Shown here: positions 1-10,771 of the stretch, piece by piece
Position numbering within the stretch: the stretch's first letter is position 1
Layout: every line of letters starts with the position of its first letter
Source: Burkholderiales bacterium
GTDB lineage: Bacteria; Pseudomonadota; Gammaproteobacteria; Burkholderiales; Burkholderiaceae_C
Assembly (NCBI GenBank): GCA_017307855.1
Contig: JAFKGD010000006.1
Coordinates: 186,001-250,000, forward strand
Length of the DNA: 64,000 bases
Direction of reading: 5' to 3'
Program-made: the position numbers and the translations under genes
Notes under the pieces: generated by a model
What the model was told of the DNA's origin: nothing
Database searches by the model: none
What the model saw: only the letters and a program-made list of their open reading frames with translations

Positions 1-831
1 CATGACATAGGTTTCGAATTCCGGCCAGCCGTCGCAGTGGCTGGCGAGGAACGCCGGGTCGTGCAGGCCTTCGCTCACCAGCGTGTGCACCAGCGCCAGC
101 ATCAGCGCGGTGTCGGTGCCCGGCCGCGGCGCCAGCCACTCGGCGCGCGCCTCTTGCGGCAGGTCGCTGCGGATCGGGCTGATGCAGACGAAGCGGCAAC
201 CGCGCGCGGCCGCCTGGCGCATGGCTTCGCGTTCCACGTGCTGGCTGATGCCGCCGCTGCCCACGCGCGAGTTTTTCAGCGCCATGCCGCCGAATGCCAG
301 CAGCACGTCGGTGTGCTGGACGATCTGGGTCCAGGTCACGTTGCGCATGGCGACCGGCTCCAGCGGACCCAGCACATGCGGCAGGATCACGGCCGAGGCG
401 CCCGCGCTGTAGCTGTTGACCGAACGCACGTAGCCGCCCAGCGCGGTGTTGAGGAAGCGGTGCACCTGGCTCTGCGCATGGTGGAAGCGGCCCGCGCTTG
501 ACCAGCCGTAGGAGCCGCCGAAGATGCCCTGCACGCCATGCGCGTCGCGCACGCGCGCGAGCTCCGCCGCCAGCCGGTCGAGCACCTCGTCCCAATCCAT
601 CGGCACGTAGCCGTCGCGGCCACGTGCGTCGTCGGGACCGGGGCCGCGCTCCAGCCAGCCGCGCCGCACCATGGGCACGCTCACGCGGACCGGGTGGCGC
701 AGCGCGCCGGGCAGGTTGTCGATGAGGGGATTGGGGTCGGGGTCGCGCGGGTGCGGCCGCACGGTCAGCCGGCCGTCGTCCCAGCGCGCCTGGAATGCGC
801 CCCAGTGGGCGCTGTGCGGATGGAAACTCAT
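1..831 (-). CDS. BisC/TorA-like molybdopterin oxidoreductase, N-terminal part (runs off window)
   Basis: This is the first 277 residues of a DMSO-reductase-family enzyme; the rest lies beyond base 1. Family members reduce S-oxides or N-oxides with a bis-MGD molybdenum cofactor. The motif SYGWSSAGRFHHAQ (residues 107-120) matches the molybdenum-ligand region of BisC and DMSO reductase, which makes Ser112 the predicted ligand. There is no twin-arginine signal, so the enzyme is predicted to be cytoplasmic like BisC, not periplasmic like TorA. The ATG at 831 overlaps the stop of the ABC ATPase gene (ATGA), indicating translational coupling. The protein resembles the complete homologue at 26429-28732, including an identical stretch around the Ser ligand. 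The substrate is not known. Confidence 0.88.
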   Translation of the reverse strand, partial: MSFHPHSAHWGAFQARWDDGRLTVRPHPRDPDPNPLIDNLPGALRHPVRVSVPMVRRGWLERGPGPDDARGRDGYVPMDWDEVLDRLAAELARVRDAHGVQGIFGGSYGWSSAGRFHHAQSQVHRFLNTALGGYVRSVNSYSAGASAVILPHVLGPLEPVAMRNVTWTQIVQHTDVLLAFGGMALKNSRVGSGGISQHVEREAMRQAAARGCRFVCISPIRSDLPQEARAEWLAPRPGTDTALMLALVHTLVSEGLHDPAFLASHCDGWPEFETYVM

Positions 832-2495
832 GGCCGGGCCTGCCCGGCCTGGCGTCCGGGCACGGCCGCCAGCAGCTCCTGCGTGTAGGGGTGCTGCGGC
901 CGGTTGAACACCTGCTCGGCCGGCCCGAGCTCGACCACGTGGCCGCGCTGCATGACGGCGATGCGGTGCGACAGCCGCGCAGCCACGCGCAGGTCGTGCG
1001 TGATGAAGACCATGCTGAGGTTCAGCTGGCGGCGGATGTCCTCCAGCAGGTCGAGGATCTGGGCCTGCACCGACACATCGAGGGCCGACACCGCCTCGTC
1101 GGCGACGAGGATGTCGGGCTCCATCATGAGTGCGCGCGCGATCGAGAGGCGCTGGCGCTGGCCGCCCGAGAATTCGTGCGGATAGCGGCCGACGGCGCTC
1201 GCGTCCAGGCTCACCAGCTCGAGCATGCGCATCATGCGTTCGTGCACGCGCCCGCGCTGCTCGCCGAAGTTCATCGGCCCCTCGGCCAGCGCGCGGCCGA
1301 TGGTCAGGCGCGGATTGAACGAGCGGAACGGGTCCTGGAACACCATCTGCACGCGCTGGCAGCGCCGCCTCCACTCGGCGGCCGACATGGCCGTGATGTC
1401 CTCGCCTTCCACCAGCACACGGCCGGCGGTGGGCCGCGCGAAGCGCGCCAGGCAGCGGCCCAGCGTGGTCTTGCCCGAGCCCGATTCGCCCACGATGCCC
1501 AGCGTCTCGCCGCGCGCGAGCTCGAGCGACACGCCGGCCACGGCATGCACCACGCGTCGGCGCGACTTGAAGAGCGAGCCGGTCTCGAAGCGCACATGCA
1601 GGTCTTCCACGCGCAGCACCGCACCGGACTTCTTTCCTGCCTGCAGCGTGCCGGCACGGAACGAGCCATCGGGCACCGAGGCGAGCAGTTTCTGCGTGTA
1701 GGGATGGCACGGTGCGCGCAGCACCTGGGCGGCCGGGCCGGCCTCGACGATGCGGCCCGACTGCATGACGATGACCCGGTCGGCGATTTCGCGCACCACG
1801 TCGAAATCGTGCGTGATGAAAAGCACGCTGCTGGCATAGCGGCCGCGCAACTCGTTGAGCAGCCGCAGCACCTGCGCCTGCGAGGTGACGTCCAGCGCGG
1901 TGGTCGGCTCGTCGGCAATGATGAGGCTGGGCTCCATGGCCAGCGCCATGGCGATCATGACGCGCTGGCGCTGCCCGCCCGAGAGCTGGTGCGGATACGC
2001 GTGCCGCAGGGTGTCGGGCGTGGGCAGGCGCACGTCGTCGAGCAGGCCGAGCACGCGCTGCGCGACCTGCGCGCCGCCCAGCGACGCATCGTGGAACTGC
2101 AGCACCTCCGCGATCTGGTCTCCCACGCGCATCAGCGGATTGAGCGCCGTCATGGGCTCCTGGAACACCATGGTCATGCGGTTGCCACGCAGCTTCTGCA
2201 GCACCGGCAGCGTGGCGTGCGTGATGTCCTGGCCCTGCAGCAGGATCTGGCCGCGCTCGAGCGTGAGCACGCCCTGGGGCAGCAGGCCCATCACCGCGCT
2301 GGCGGTGACCGACTTGCCCGAACCCGACTCGCCGACGATGCACACGATCTCGCGCGGGCCGACGGTGAAGCTGACGTTCTCGACCGCGTAGCGCCGGTCG
2401 CCCTGGCCCGGCAGGGTGACGTGCAGGTCGCGGATCTCCAGGACCGGGGGTGTGCCGTCGGCCGGCTCAGCGGTGGCGGTGGCGTGGGTCGGCAT
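828..2495 (-). CDS. Fused double ATPase of an oligopeptide-type ABC importer (DppD-DppF fusion)
   Basis: This 555-residue protein carries both nucleotide-binding domains of a peptide/nickel-class ABC importer, like GsiA or YejF. Domain 1 has Walker A GESGSGKS at 55-62, signature LSGGQ at 171-175 and Walker B LIIADE at 191-196. Domain 2 has Walker A at 336-343, signature FSGGQ at 442-446 and Walker B ILVADE at 462-467. The usual Pro after Walker B is Ala in domain 2 (DEAVSALD). Each domain ends in the HPYTQ segment typical of the family. It energises the permeases encoded just upstream (3-base gap) and overlaps the BisC-like gene by four bases. The second operon at 28749-32612 has two separate ATPase genes instead of this fusion. 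Confidence 0.95.
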   Translation of the reverse strand: MPTHATATAEPADGTPPVLEIRDLHVTLPGQGDRRYAVENVSFTVGPREIVCIVGESGSGKSVTASAVMGLLPQGVLTLERGQILLQGQDITHATLPVLQKLRGNRMTMVFQEPMTALNPLMRVGDQIAEVLQFHDASLGGAQVAQRVLGLLDDVRLPTPDTLRHAYPHQLSGGQRQRVMIAMALAMEPSLIIADEPTTALDVTSQAQVLRLLNELRGRYASSVLFITHDFDVVREIADRVIVMQSGRIVEAGPAAQVLRAPCHPYTQKLLASVPDGSFRAGTLQAGKKSGAVLRVEDLHVRFETGSLFKSRRRVVHAVAGVSLELARGETLGIVGESGSGKTTLGRCLARFARPTAGRVLVEGEDITAMSAAEWRRRCQRVQMVFQDPFRSFNPRLTIGRALAEGPMNFGEQRGRVHERMMRMLELVSLDASAVGRYPHEFSGGQRQRLSIARALMMEPDILVADEAVSALDVSVQAQILDLLEDIRRQLNLSMVFITHDLRVAARLSHRIAVMQRGHVVELGPAEQVFNRPQHPYTQELLAAVPGRQAGQARP

Positions 2496-2498
2496 GGC

Positions 2499-3347
2499 TC
2501 AGCTCCGGTGTTTGCGGGCCATGCGCGGGTCGAGCCGGTCGCGCAGCGCATCGCCGAACATGTTGACGGCCAGGATCAGCAGCGCCAGGAAAATGCCCGG
2601 GCACAGGACGATCCACGGCGCGCGCTGGAAGAACGGCCGCCCCTCGGCAATGATGGTGCCCAGACTCGGAATCTCCGGCGGGAAGCCCAGGCCCAGGAAA
2701 CCGAGGGCGGCCTCGGTGAGGATGGCGGCTGCGCAGACGAAGGTGGCCTGCACCACCAGCGGGTTGATGGTGCTGGGCAGGATGTGGCGCCACAGCACCA
2801 CGGCCGTGGGCGTGCCCAGCCCGACCGCCGCCTCCACGTACGGGGCCTCGCGCACCGACAGCACCACGCTGCGCACCAGGCGGGCGATGCGGGGAATCTC
2901 CGGTATCGAGATGGCCGTGACGATGGTCAGCAGGTTGGCGCCGCCCAGCGCCACCATGGAGACCGCCAGCAGAAGCGACGGTATGGCCATGATGCCGTCC
3001 ATGATCCGCATGACGACCGCGTCGACGCGGCGGAAGTAGCCGGCCACCAGCCCGATCAGCAAACCGCAGCAGACGGCGATCGCGCTCACCATCGCCGCCA
3101 GCGTGATGGACAGGCGGCCGCCATAGAGCACGCGCGCTAGCAGGTCACGGCCCAGCGAGTCGGTGCCCAGCCAGTAGTTCGCGTCCGAAGGTTTGAGCCG
3201 CATGCGCGGCGTGAGTTGCGCCGGGTCGTGCCAGGCGATGAGCGGGGCGCACACCGAGATCGCGATGAGCGCCAGCAACAGGAACAGCGACGCGAGCATC
3301 ACGCGGTCGCGCAGCAACACGGAGACGATGGCGCGCAGGGTTCTCAT
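2499..3347 (-). CDS. DppC-like permease of peptide-type ABC importer
   Basis: This 282-residue inner-membrane protein is an ABC permease of the DppC/OppC type. It has an N-terminal hydrophobic segment (about residues 18-38), the short periplasmic region with LGTDSLGRDLLARVLYG that is characteristic of this class, and about five further membrane segments. The EAA loop that contacts the ATPase is recognisable as EAAVGLGTPTAVVLWRHILP. It pairs with the DppB-like permease upstream (15-base gap) and the fused ATPase downstream. The imported solute cannot be read from the sequence; peptides, glutathione-like compounds or other amides are possible. Confidence 0.93.
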   Translation of the reverse strand: MRTLRAIVSVLLRDRVMLASLFLLLALIAISVCAPLIAWHDPAQLTPRMRLKPSDANYWLGTDSLGRDLLARVLYGGRLSITLAAMVSAIAVCCGLLIGLVAGYFRRVDAVVMRIMDGIMAIPSLLLAVSMVALGGANLLTIVTAISIPEIPRIARLVRSVVLSVREAPYVEAAVGLGTPTAVVLWRHILPSTINPLVVQATFVCAAAILTEAALGFLGLGFPPEIPSLGTIIAEGRPFFQRAPWIVLCPGIFLALLILAVNMFGDALRDRLDPRMARKHRS

Positions 3348-3362
3348 GGCCGGTCCGTTGCG

Positions 3363-4304
3363 TCAGTAGCGGATGCGGGGATCGAGCAGTACGTACAGCA
3401 CGTCGATCGCCAGGTTGACGAAGATGTAGGCGAACGAGAAGAACAGGATCGTTCCCTGCACCACCGGATAGTCGCGCGCGAGCACCGAGTCCACGATGAG
3501 GCGGCCGACGCCGGCGATGTTGAAGATGGTCTCGGTGACGACCACGCCGCTGATGAGTGCTGTCACGCCGACACCCACCACGGTGACGATCGGCACTGCG
3601 GCGTTGCGCAGCGCGTGGCGGAACAGCACGAAGCGCTCGGTCACGCCCTTGGCGCGCGCCGTGCGCACGAAGTCCTCGCCCAGGATGTCGAGCATGCTCG
3701 CGCGCGTGATGCGGGTGATCAGCGCCACGTACACGGTGGCGAGCGTGAGCGTGGGCAACACCAGGTGGCGCGCCCATTCCAGCAGCCCGTCGCCGGGCGC
3801 GCGGAAGCCCTGCACCGGCAGCCAGGTGAACTTGACCGAGAACGCCAGGATGAGCAGGTAGCCGATGACGAACGACGGCACCGAGAACGCCAGCACCGCC
3901 GTGGCGGTGATGGCGCGGTCGACCCAGCGTCCGTGATACCACGCGGCCAGCACGCCAAACGGGATCGCCATCAGCAACGTGAGCGTGATGGCCGACAGCG
4001 CCAGCGACAGCGTGGGCGGCAGGCGCGCCACGATCAGCTCGGTGACCGGCTTGCGCGAGATCACCGAATGGCCCAGGTCGCCGCGCGCCAGCTGGCCCAT
4101 CCAGCGCAGGTACTGCGTGAGCACCGGCTGGTCGAGCCCGAGGTCGCGGCGGATGTCGGCCACGGCTTCTTCGGTCGCCATCTCACCGGCGATCACGCGC
4201 GCCGGGTCGCCGGGCGACAGGCGCAGCAGCAGGAACACCACGGTGGCCACGATCAGCATGATCGGCACGGTGGCCAGCAATCGCTTGAGGATCAGGCCAC
4301 CCAT
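3363..4304 (-). CDS. DppB-like permease of peptide-type ABC importer
   Basis: This 313-residue inner-membrane permease is of the DppB/OppB type. The N-terminal half shows the family pattern: one membrane helix, then a periplasmic stretch with LSPGDPARV and the conserved YLRWMGQLARGDLGHS. The EAA-loop motif EDFVRTARAKGVTERFVLFRHALRNA is clear and is where the ATPase docks. The C-terminus DVLYVLLDPRIRY is typical. It lies 48 bases after the receptor gene and 15 bases before the DppC-like permease, within one minus-strand operon that starts at 9231. Confidence 0.93.
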   Translation of the reverse strand: MGGLILKRLLATVPIMLIVATVVFLLLRLSPGDPARVIAGEMATEEAVADIRRDLGLDQPVLTQYLRWMGQLARGDLGHSVISRKPVTELIVARLPPTLSLALSAITLTLLMAIPFGVLAAWYHGRWVDRAITATAVLAFSVPSFVIGYLLILAFSVKFTWLPVQGFRAPGDGLLEWARHLVLPTLTLATVYVALITRITRASMLDILGEDFVRTARAKGVTERFVLFRHALRNAAVPIVTVVGVGVTALISGVVVTETIFNIAGVGRLIVDSVLARDYPVVQGTILFFSFAYIFVNLAIDVLYVLLDPRIRY

Positions 4305-4352
4305 GCCGCGCCTCGCACTGTCGTCGCCGGGCTCATCGGTCGCGCGTCCGGT

Positions 4353-5984
4353 TCAGGGCCGGCTGCCGAGCCAGAACAGCGGCAGCGGCGCGTCGACCAT
4401 GCGCGCCATCTTGGCGTTGTAGGCCTTGATCTTCGAGAAGCCCCCCAGCGGGATGTAGAACACCTCCTCGTAGTTGAGCTTCTGCACCTCGACGGCGATC
4501 TGCTTTTTCTTCGCCATGTCGGATTCGGCGGCGAAGTCGTTGCGCAGCTTTTCCATGCGGTCACTCTTGGACCAGCCGATGTAGCCTGCCTCGCCGCGGC
4601 CGTCGAGGTTGGGGTTGATGATCGGCGTGAGCAGGTCCAGCGTGCTCCACTGGGAATGCACGATGTTCCAGCCCCCCTGGGCGATCGGGTCCTTCTTGGT
4701 GCGTCGCGACTGCATGGTGGTGTAGTCCATGGACTGGATCTCCACGTTCATGCCGATGCCGCGCAGCGCCTGCGCGGTGATCGAAGCCATGGCCGACAGC
4801 ACGGTGATGTCGGTCGGATGCAGGATCACCACCTTGCTGCCGTCATAGCCGCTTTCCTTGAGCAGCGCGCGCGCCTTCGCCAGGTCGGGCGCCCTGGTCT
4901 GCGTGGCGTACTGTTCGGTGGCGTAGGGCGAAACGCACGAGAGCACCGCGCCGCACAGCTGGTAGATCTTGGGATTGCCGAACTGCGCATCCAGGTAGTC
5001 CACCTGGTTGATGGCCGCCAGCGCGGCTCGGCGCACCTTCACGTCGTTGAAGGGCGGCTGCAGCCAGTTCATGCGCAGGGTCAGCATGTCCGAGTTGGCG
5101 CCGAAATCCTTCAAGGTGATGCCGGGTGCCTTCTCCAGCTGCGACATCAGGTCGGGGGGCACGTCCTCGATGTAGTCGATCTCGCCGGCGCGCAGGGCCT
5201 GCACCGCCGTCTGCGGATCGGGAATGGACACCAGCTCGAGCCGGTCGGCCAGCGCCACCTTGCCGCCGGCGAAGCCGCTGGGCGCTTCCTTGCGCGGCAC
5301 GTACTCGTTGAACTTGAGGTACGTGGCCTTGACGGCCGGCTGGAAGTCGCCCGGCACGAACTTCCACGGGCCGGAGCCGACGAACTCGGTGATGGCCTGC
5401 GAGGGCGGAGCGGCGGCGATGCGCGCCGGCATGATGAACGGCACCGGCGAGCTCTGCTTGGCCAGGGTCTCGAGCACCAGGCCGAAGGGTGACTTCAGCT
5501 GGATGGTGAAGGTGCGGGGATCGACCGCCTTCATCTCCTGGAGCGCCGCGAACAGTCGCACGCCCATCTGGTCGCGGCTTTGCCAGCGCTTGAGCGAGGC
5601 AATCACGTCCTCCGACGTGACGGGCGTGCCGTCGTGGAATTTCAGGCCCGGACGCAGCGTGAAGCTGTAGTTCATCTTGTCGGCGGAGACGGTGTAGCGC
5701 TCCACCATCTGCGGCTGCGGCACCGACTTGGCGTCCATCGAGAACAGGGTGTCGTAGATGAGATAGCCGTGGTTGCGCGTGCTGTAGGCCACGGTCAGCA
5801 CCGGATCGAGGATGCGCAGCTGCGACTGCAGCACGATCTTGACCGTGGTCGGCTGCTGGGCGATGGCCCCGGGGCTGAGCACGACGGCACCCAGCGCCAG
5901 GCCGGCGGCCGACAGCCAGGCGCGCCAGCGCGGCGGGCGCGTGGCATCGACGGGGGCGCAAGGAACTCGTTCACTGGCTTGCAT
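4353..5984 (-). CDS. Periplasmic solute-binding protein of peptide/nickel ABC family (first receptor in operon)
   Basis: This 543-residue protein belongs to solute-binding family 5 (DppA/OppA). A basic N-terminal stretch is followed by a signal peptide with likely cleavage after AIA (residue 42). The family motif for ligand entry, LRPGLKFHDGTPVTSEDVIASLKRW, is present. It should capture solute in the periplasm for the DppBC-like permeases encoded immediately downstream. It differs clearly from the second receptor in the same operon (7609-9231), so the operon encodes two dissimilar receptors for what looks like one channel. The gene is 57 bases downstream of the amidase gene. The ligand is unknown. 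Confidence 0.93.
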   Translation of the reverse strand: MQASERVPCAPVDATRPPRWRAWLSAAGLALGAVVLSPGAIAQQPTTVKIVLQSQLRILDPVLTVAYSTRNHGYLIYDTLFSMDAKSVPQPQMVERYTVSADKMNYSFTLRPGLKFHDGTPVTSEDVIASLKRWQSRDQMGVRLFAALQEMKAVDPRTFTIQLKSPFGLVLETLAKQSSPVPFIMPARIAAAPPSQAITEFVGSGPWKFVPGDFQPAVKATYLKFNEYVPRKEAPSGFAGGKVALADRLELVSIPDPQTAVQALRAGEIDYIEDVPPDLMSQLEKAPGITLKDFGANSDMLTLRMNWLQPPFNDVKVRRAALAAINQVDYLDAQFGNPKIYQLCGAVLSCVSPYATEQYATQTRAPDLAKARALLKESGYDGSKVVILHPTDITVLSAMASITAQALRGIGMNVEIQSMDYTTMQSRRTKKDPIAQGGWNIVHSQWSTLDLLTPIINPNLDGRGEAGYIGWSKSDRMEKLRNDFAAESDMAKKKQIAVEVQKLNYEEVFYIPLGGFSKIKAYNAKMARMVDAPLPLFWLGSRP

Positions 5985-6041
5985 GACGTACGACCTTTCT
6001 GCGATGAGGGATGGACTGACCGTTGCCGAAGAACCGGTCCG

Positions 6042-7403
6042 CTAGGCGGCGAGTGCCGCGGACCGGAGCGTGCTCGTGTTGCCTGCCGCGAGGGCGCGCT
6101 CCAGGCGCCGCGCGGTATCGATGAGGGACCATTCGCCGCCCGGCCGGCCGACCAGTTGCACGCCGATGGGCAGTGCGCCCGGCGGCGCGACCGGCACGCA
6201 CACGATGGGCAGGCCCAGCGGTGCGATCGGCTGGGTGAAGCGGCCGATGGTGGAGCGCACCGGATGCATGGCGCCTTCGATCGCGATGTCTTCCTCGCCC
6301 CAGCGCGGCGCGGCGAAGGGTGCGGCCGGCAGCAACAGCACGTCCACGCGCTCGAACAGGCGCGCCACCTGTTCCCGATGCCATGCGCGGAAGCACTGCG
6401 CGCGCACGTACCACTCGGCCGGCAGCAGCGCGCCGGCCAGGAAGCGGTCGCGCGTGGCGGGATCGAAGTCCAGCGGGCGTGCACGCAGGTCGTCCAGGCG
6501 CAGGCTGGCCGCCTCGACGCTGATGATCGCGTAGGCCGCGCCACGCGCGGCGGCTGCCTCCGGAATGCGGACTGTGTCGCAGGGGCCGAGCGCGCGGGCC
6601 GCGCGCTCCAGTCCGGCACGGGCCTCGGGCGAGAGCAGGCGGTCGAAGTAGTCGTCGGCGCGCGCGATACGCGCGGGTGGCGCGGCCGCGGCGGGCGGCG
6701 CCTCGCCCGACAGCACCTGCCAGGCCAGCGCGACGTCGTCGACGCAGCCGCCGATCCAGCCCACGTGGTCGAGGCTGGGCGACATCGGCACCATGCCGTC
6801 GGTGGCGATGCGGCCGTAGGTGGGCTTGAAGCCCACCGTGCCGCAGAACGCCGCGGGAATGCGGATGGAGCCGGTGGTGTCGGTGCCCAGCGCCAGCGGC
6901 ACCATGCCGGCGGCCACGGCGGCGCCGCTGCCGCCCGACGAGCCGCCGGCCGTGCGTGCCGTGTCGTGGGGATTGTGCGTGCGGCCGTAATGCGCGTTGT
7001 CGGTGAGGAAGCCGTAGGCCAGCTCCTCCATGTTCAGTCCGCCCATCAGCGTGGCGCCGGCGTCCTCCAGCGCGCGTACGGCCCAGGCACTGCGGACTGC
7101 GGGCGCGCGGTCGGCCAGGATGCGCGAGCCGGCCAGCGTGACCACGCCTTCGATGTCGAACAGGTCCTTGGCTGCGAACGGAACGCCGGCCAGCGGGCCC
7201 GGATCGTCGCCCGCCGCCAGGCGCGCATCGGTGCGCGCGGCCTGAGCGAGCACGCGCTCGGCAGGCAACGCGGTCGTGAAGGCGTTGACCTCGGGCCCGC
7301 GCTCGTCCATGGCCTGCAGTGCCTGTCGTGCCACGGCCTGGGCCGTGGTGCGACCGGCGCGGATGGCCGACACCAGCTGCGCGATGCCGGGGCCCACGCT
7401 CAT
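6042..7403 (-). CDS. AtzE-family amidase (amidase signature enzyme)
   Basis: This 453-residue amidase-signature hydrolase cleaves a carbon-nitrogen amide bond in the cytoplasm. The Ser-cisSer-Lys triad is visible: Lys79 in the AAKD motif, Ser155/156 in GGSSGGSG and the nucleophile Ser179 in DTTGSIR. Canonical enzymes have DTGGS, so Thr177 is a small deviation. Length and the directly preceding AtzG-like gene fit the AtzE family, named after a hydrolase in cyanuric acid degradation, though many homologues act on other substrates. The start overlaps the stop of the AtzG-like gene (ATGA). Its place in a peptide importer operon suggests that it deamidates or cleaves the imported solute. GatA is unlikely because no gatB or gatC is adjacent. 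Confidence 0.9.
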   Translation of the reverse strand: MSVGPGIAQLVSAIRAGRTTAQAVARQALQAMDERGPEVNAFTTALPAERVLAQAARTDARLAAGDDPGPLAGVPFAAKDLFDIEGVVTLAGSRILADRAPAVRSAWAVRALEDAGATLMGGLNMEELAYGFLTDNAHYGRTHNPHDTARTAGGSSGGSGAAVAAGMVPLALGTDTTGSIRIPAAFCGTVGFKPTYGRIATDGMVPMSPSLDHVGWIGGCVDDVALAWQVLSGEAPPAAAAPPARIARADDYFDRLLSPEARAGLERAARALGPCDTVRIPEAAAARGAAYAIISVEAASLRLDDLRARPLDFDPATRDRFLAGALLPAEWYVRAQCFRAWHREQVARLFERVDVLLLPAAPFAAPRWGEEDIAIEGAMHPVRSTIGRFTQPIAPLGLPIVCVPVAPPGALPIGVQLVGRPGGEWSLIDTARRLERALAAGNTSTLRSAALAA

Positions 7404-7603
7404 GGCTCGAAGCGCGGCGCAGGCGCCGTGCCCCCGGGGATCTCGAAGGCCAGCAACGGCGCGACCAGGCGGTGGTTGAGCAGCAACTGCGCCGCCACAC
7501 CCGCGCGCAGCTCGGGCGGGATGTCCAGGCCCACGACACGCGACGCCGCCGCCAGCCAGGCCTGGGCCTCGTCGGGCGTGGGCTCGGACACGGCGGCGCG
7601 CAT
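7400..7603 (-). CDS. AtzG-like small subunit (DUF4089 family)
   Basis: This 67-residue protein resembles AtzG, the short partner that stabilises AtzE amidases in a GatCA-like complex. The sequence is mostly predicted helix (DEAQAWLAAASRVVGL, then ELRAGVAAQLLLNHRLVAPLLAF), as in the family. It starts at an ATG five bases after the stop of the receptor gene and ends inside the amidase start codon (ATGA overlap), which is the usual layout for a two-subunit amidase. No catalytic residues are expected. A longer open frame continues upstream in this phase but overlaps the receptor gene and is not coding. Confidence 0.8.
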   Translation of the reverse strand: MRAAVSEPTPDEAQAWLAAASRVVGLDIPPELRAGVAAQLLLNHRLVAPLLAFEIPGGTAPAPRFEP

Positions 7604-7608
7604 GGCGT

Positions 7609-9231
<1,623 letters not shown>

Positions 9232-9296
9232 GGCATATCCCTTTCCGTTCGATCGACCTGTCAGCGCCTGCCGTGTCCGCAGGCGTTTCCTATTTA

Positions 9297-9341
9297 GGAA
9301 CTAACGTTCCAGAATGCGATACCAAGTGAAAGCAGAATCCA
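9297..9341 (-). promoter_or_regulatory. Putative IclR-type operator and promoter of receptor-amidase-importer operon
   Basis: A perfect inverted repeat GGAAC-N4-GTTCC lies at 9297-9310. On the minus strand it begins two bases after the -10-like hexamer CGCATT (9313-9318). The matching -35 position (9336-9341, TGGATT) is poor. Spacing and sequence agree with the sites at 11323, 14765 and 34540. It should control the gene starting at 9231. That it binds the IclR protein encoded at 13830 is inferred. Confidence 0.65.
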
Positions 9342-9443
9342 TGCCCGCCCCGCATGCCCGCCGGCGACCCGCCACGGTGCGCCGTGCACCATGCCGCGCT
9401 GCGCGCGCAGGGCATGCAGGCGCTGTCCGGGCCCGCGCGCGCA

Positions 9444-9911
9444 TCACGCCGGGGCACCATGGCGGCGCTGCATTTCCGCTTCGAATCGCTTGAAGAAGTC
9501 ATCGGCCATGGACTTGGCAGCGCCATCGATGAGGCGTTGGCCGAGCTGGGCGATCTTTCCGCCGACCTGGGCCTGCACCGTGTAGCTGAGCAGGCAGCCG
9601 CCGTCCTCGAGTGGAGCCAGCGTCACCTGCGAGGAGCCCTTGCCATGCCCCGCGATGCCACCCTGCCCTTCGAAGGCCAGGTGATAGCCGTGGGGCGGAT
9701 CGAGCTCGCCCAGCGACACGCGGCCGGTGAAGCGCGCCGACACCGGGCCGATCCGGACCGCCATGCGCACCGCATAGCGGCTGGCATCCCCGGGATCGCG
9801 CTCGAACTGGTCGCATCCGGGAAGGCACGCCTGGAGCGTCTGCGGATCGTTGAGGCTCTCCCAGGCCTGCGCCTGTGTGATGGAGAGATGGCGGCTGCCC
9901 TGCATGTCCAT
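9444..9911 (-). CDS. CoxG-like SRPBCC protein (CO dehydrogenase subunit G family)
   Basis: This 155-residue protein belongs to the CoxG branch of the SRPBCC (START-like) fold. The pattern AWESLNDPQTLQACLPGCDQFERD at the N-terminus and GSSQVTLAPLEDGGCLLSYTVQAQVGGKIAQLGQRLIDGAAKSMADDFFKRFE at the C-terminus are characteristic. CoxG-type proteins are encoded with molybdenum hydroxylases and have been linked to membrane attachment and recently to quinone delivery. It follows the FAD-subunit gene by 46 bases as the last gene of the coxSM-like operon. The start at ATG 9911 gives the conserved N-terminus; an in-frame ATG at 9905 is an alternative. Confidence 0.85.
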   Translation of the reverse strand: MDMQGSRHLSITQAQAWESLNDPQTLQACLPGCDQFERDPGDASRYAVRMAVRIGPVSARFTGRVSLGELDPPHGYHLAFEGQGGIAGHGKGSSQVTLAPLEDGGCLLSYTVQAQVGGKIAQLGQRLIDGAAKSMADDFFKRFEAEMQRRHGAPA

Positions 9912-9957
9912 GGCGTGGCTGCTTTCTGTGTCGGTGTGGAGAAGAGGAGGCCGGCCC

Positions 9958-10758
9958 TCAGCCGGCACGCAGCGCCGAGGCGACGGCACGTCGCGACAGC
10001 ACGTCGATGAGATGGGCCCGGTAGTCGGCCGGCGCATGCAGGTCGCCCACGGCATCCTGCGGATCGAAGCGCACTGCCGCCGCGGCTTCGGGCCGGAAGT
10101 CCTCCGACAACACGGCCTCCAGCGCGGTGTGACGCAGCACGCCCCCTCCGGCTCCGGTGATCGCCACACGCACGATGCCGTCGGCGAAGCGCGCCACGAA
10201 CACACCCGCGAGCGGGAACTGCGATGCCGGCTGACGCTGCTTCTCGTAGGCGGCCATCCGCGGAACCGGGAAGCGCACGGCGCACACCAGCTCGCCGTCC
10301 TGCAGCGCCGTGGCGAACAGTCCGAGGAAGAAGTCGTCGGCCGCGATCTCGCGCCCCGTGGTGATCACGGTGGCACCCGAGGCGAGCAAGGCGCTCGGGT
10401 AACAGGCGGCCGGGTCGTTGTTGGCGATGACGCCGCCCAGCGTGCCCATCGCACGCACCTGGCGGTCGCCGATGCGGCCCGCGAGATCCGCCAGCGCCGG
10501 GAAGACCGCGCGCATTCCCGTGTGCGCAGCCACATCGGCATGGCGGGCCATGGCGCCGATGCACACGGCATCGGGCGCCACTTCGATCGCATCGAGCCCC
10601 GCGACGCGCCCCAGGTCCACCAGGGTCTCGGGATTGGACAGGCGCAGCTTCATGGACGCCAGCAGGGTCTGTCCGCCTGCCAGTGGGCGCGCGCCGGACG
10701 CCAGGTGATCCAGTGCCGCCTCGAGCGTGACGGGCTGGTGCATCTCGAACGCGTACAT
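9958..10758 (-). CDS. FAD-binding medium subunit of a molybdenum hydroxylase (CoxM-like)
   Basis: This 266-residue subunit transfers electrons from the iron-sulfur subunit to FAD in xanthine dehydrogenase/CO dehydrogenase-type enzymes. The FAD pyrophosphate motif AGGQTLLASMKLR is at 27-39 and the second FAD motif is GTLGGVIANNDPAACYPSALL. Length is normal for the family (260-290). It starts 13 bases after the iron-sulfur subunit gene, and the CoxG-like gene follows. The start was set at ATG 10758 because the family N-terminus (YAFEMHQPVTLEEAL-like) begins there. Confidence 0.93.
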   Translation of the reverse strand: MYAFEMHQPVTLEAALDHLASGARPLAGGQTLLASMKLRLSNPETLVDLGRVAGLDAIEVAPDAVCIGAMARHADVAAHTGMRAVFPALADLAGRIGDRQVRAMGTLGGVIANNDPAACYPSALLASGATVITTGREIAADDFFLGLFATALQDGELVCAVRFPVPRMAAYEKQRQPASQFPLAGVFVARFADGIVRVAITGAGGGVLRHTALEAVLSEDFRPEAAAAVRFDPQDAVGDLHAPADYRAHLIDVLSRRAVASALRAG

Positions 10759-10771
10759 GGCGGCCTCCGCT

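Noticed and set aside
5971-7539. Alternative frame of about 522 codons over the amidase gene
   Set aside because: The amidase in the neighbouring phase carries the full catalytic triad; this frame is Arg/Gly-rich without motifs.
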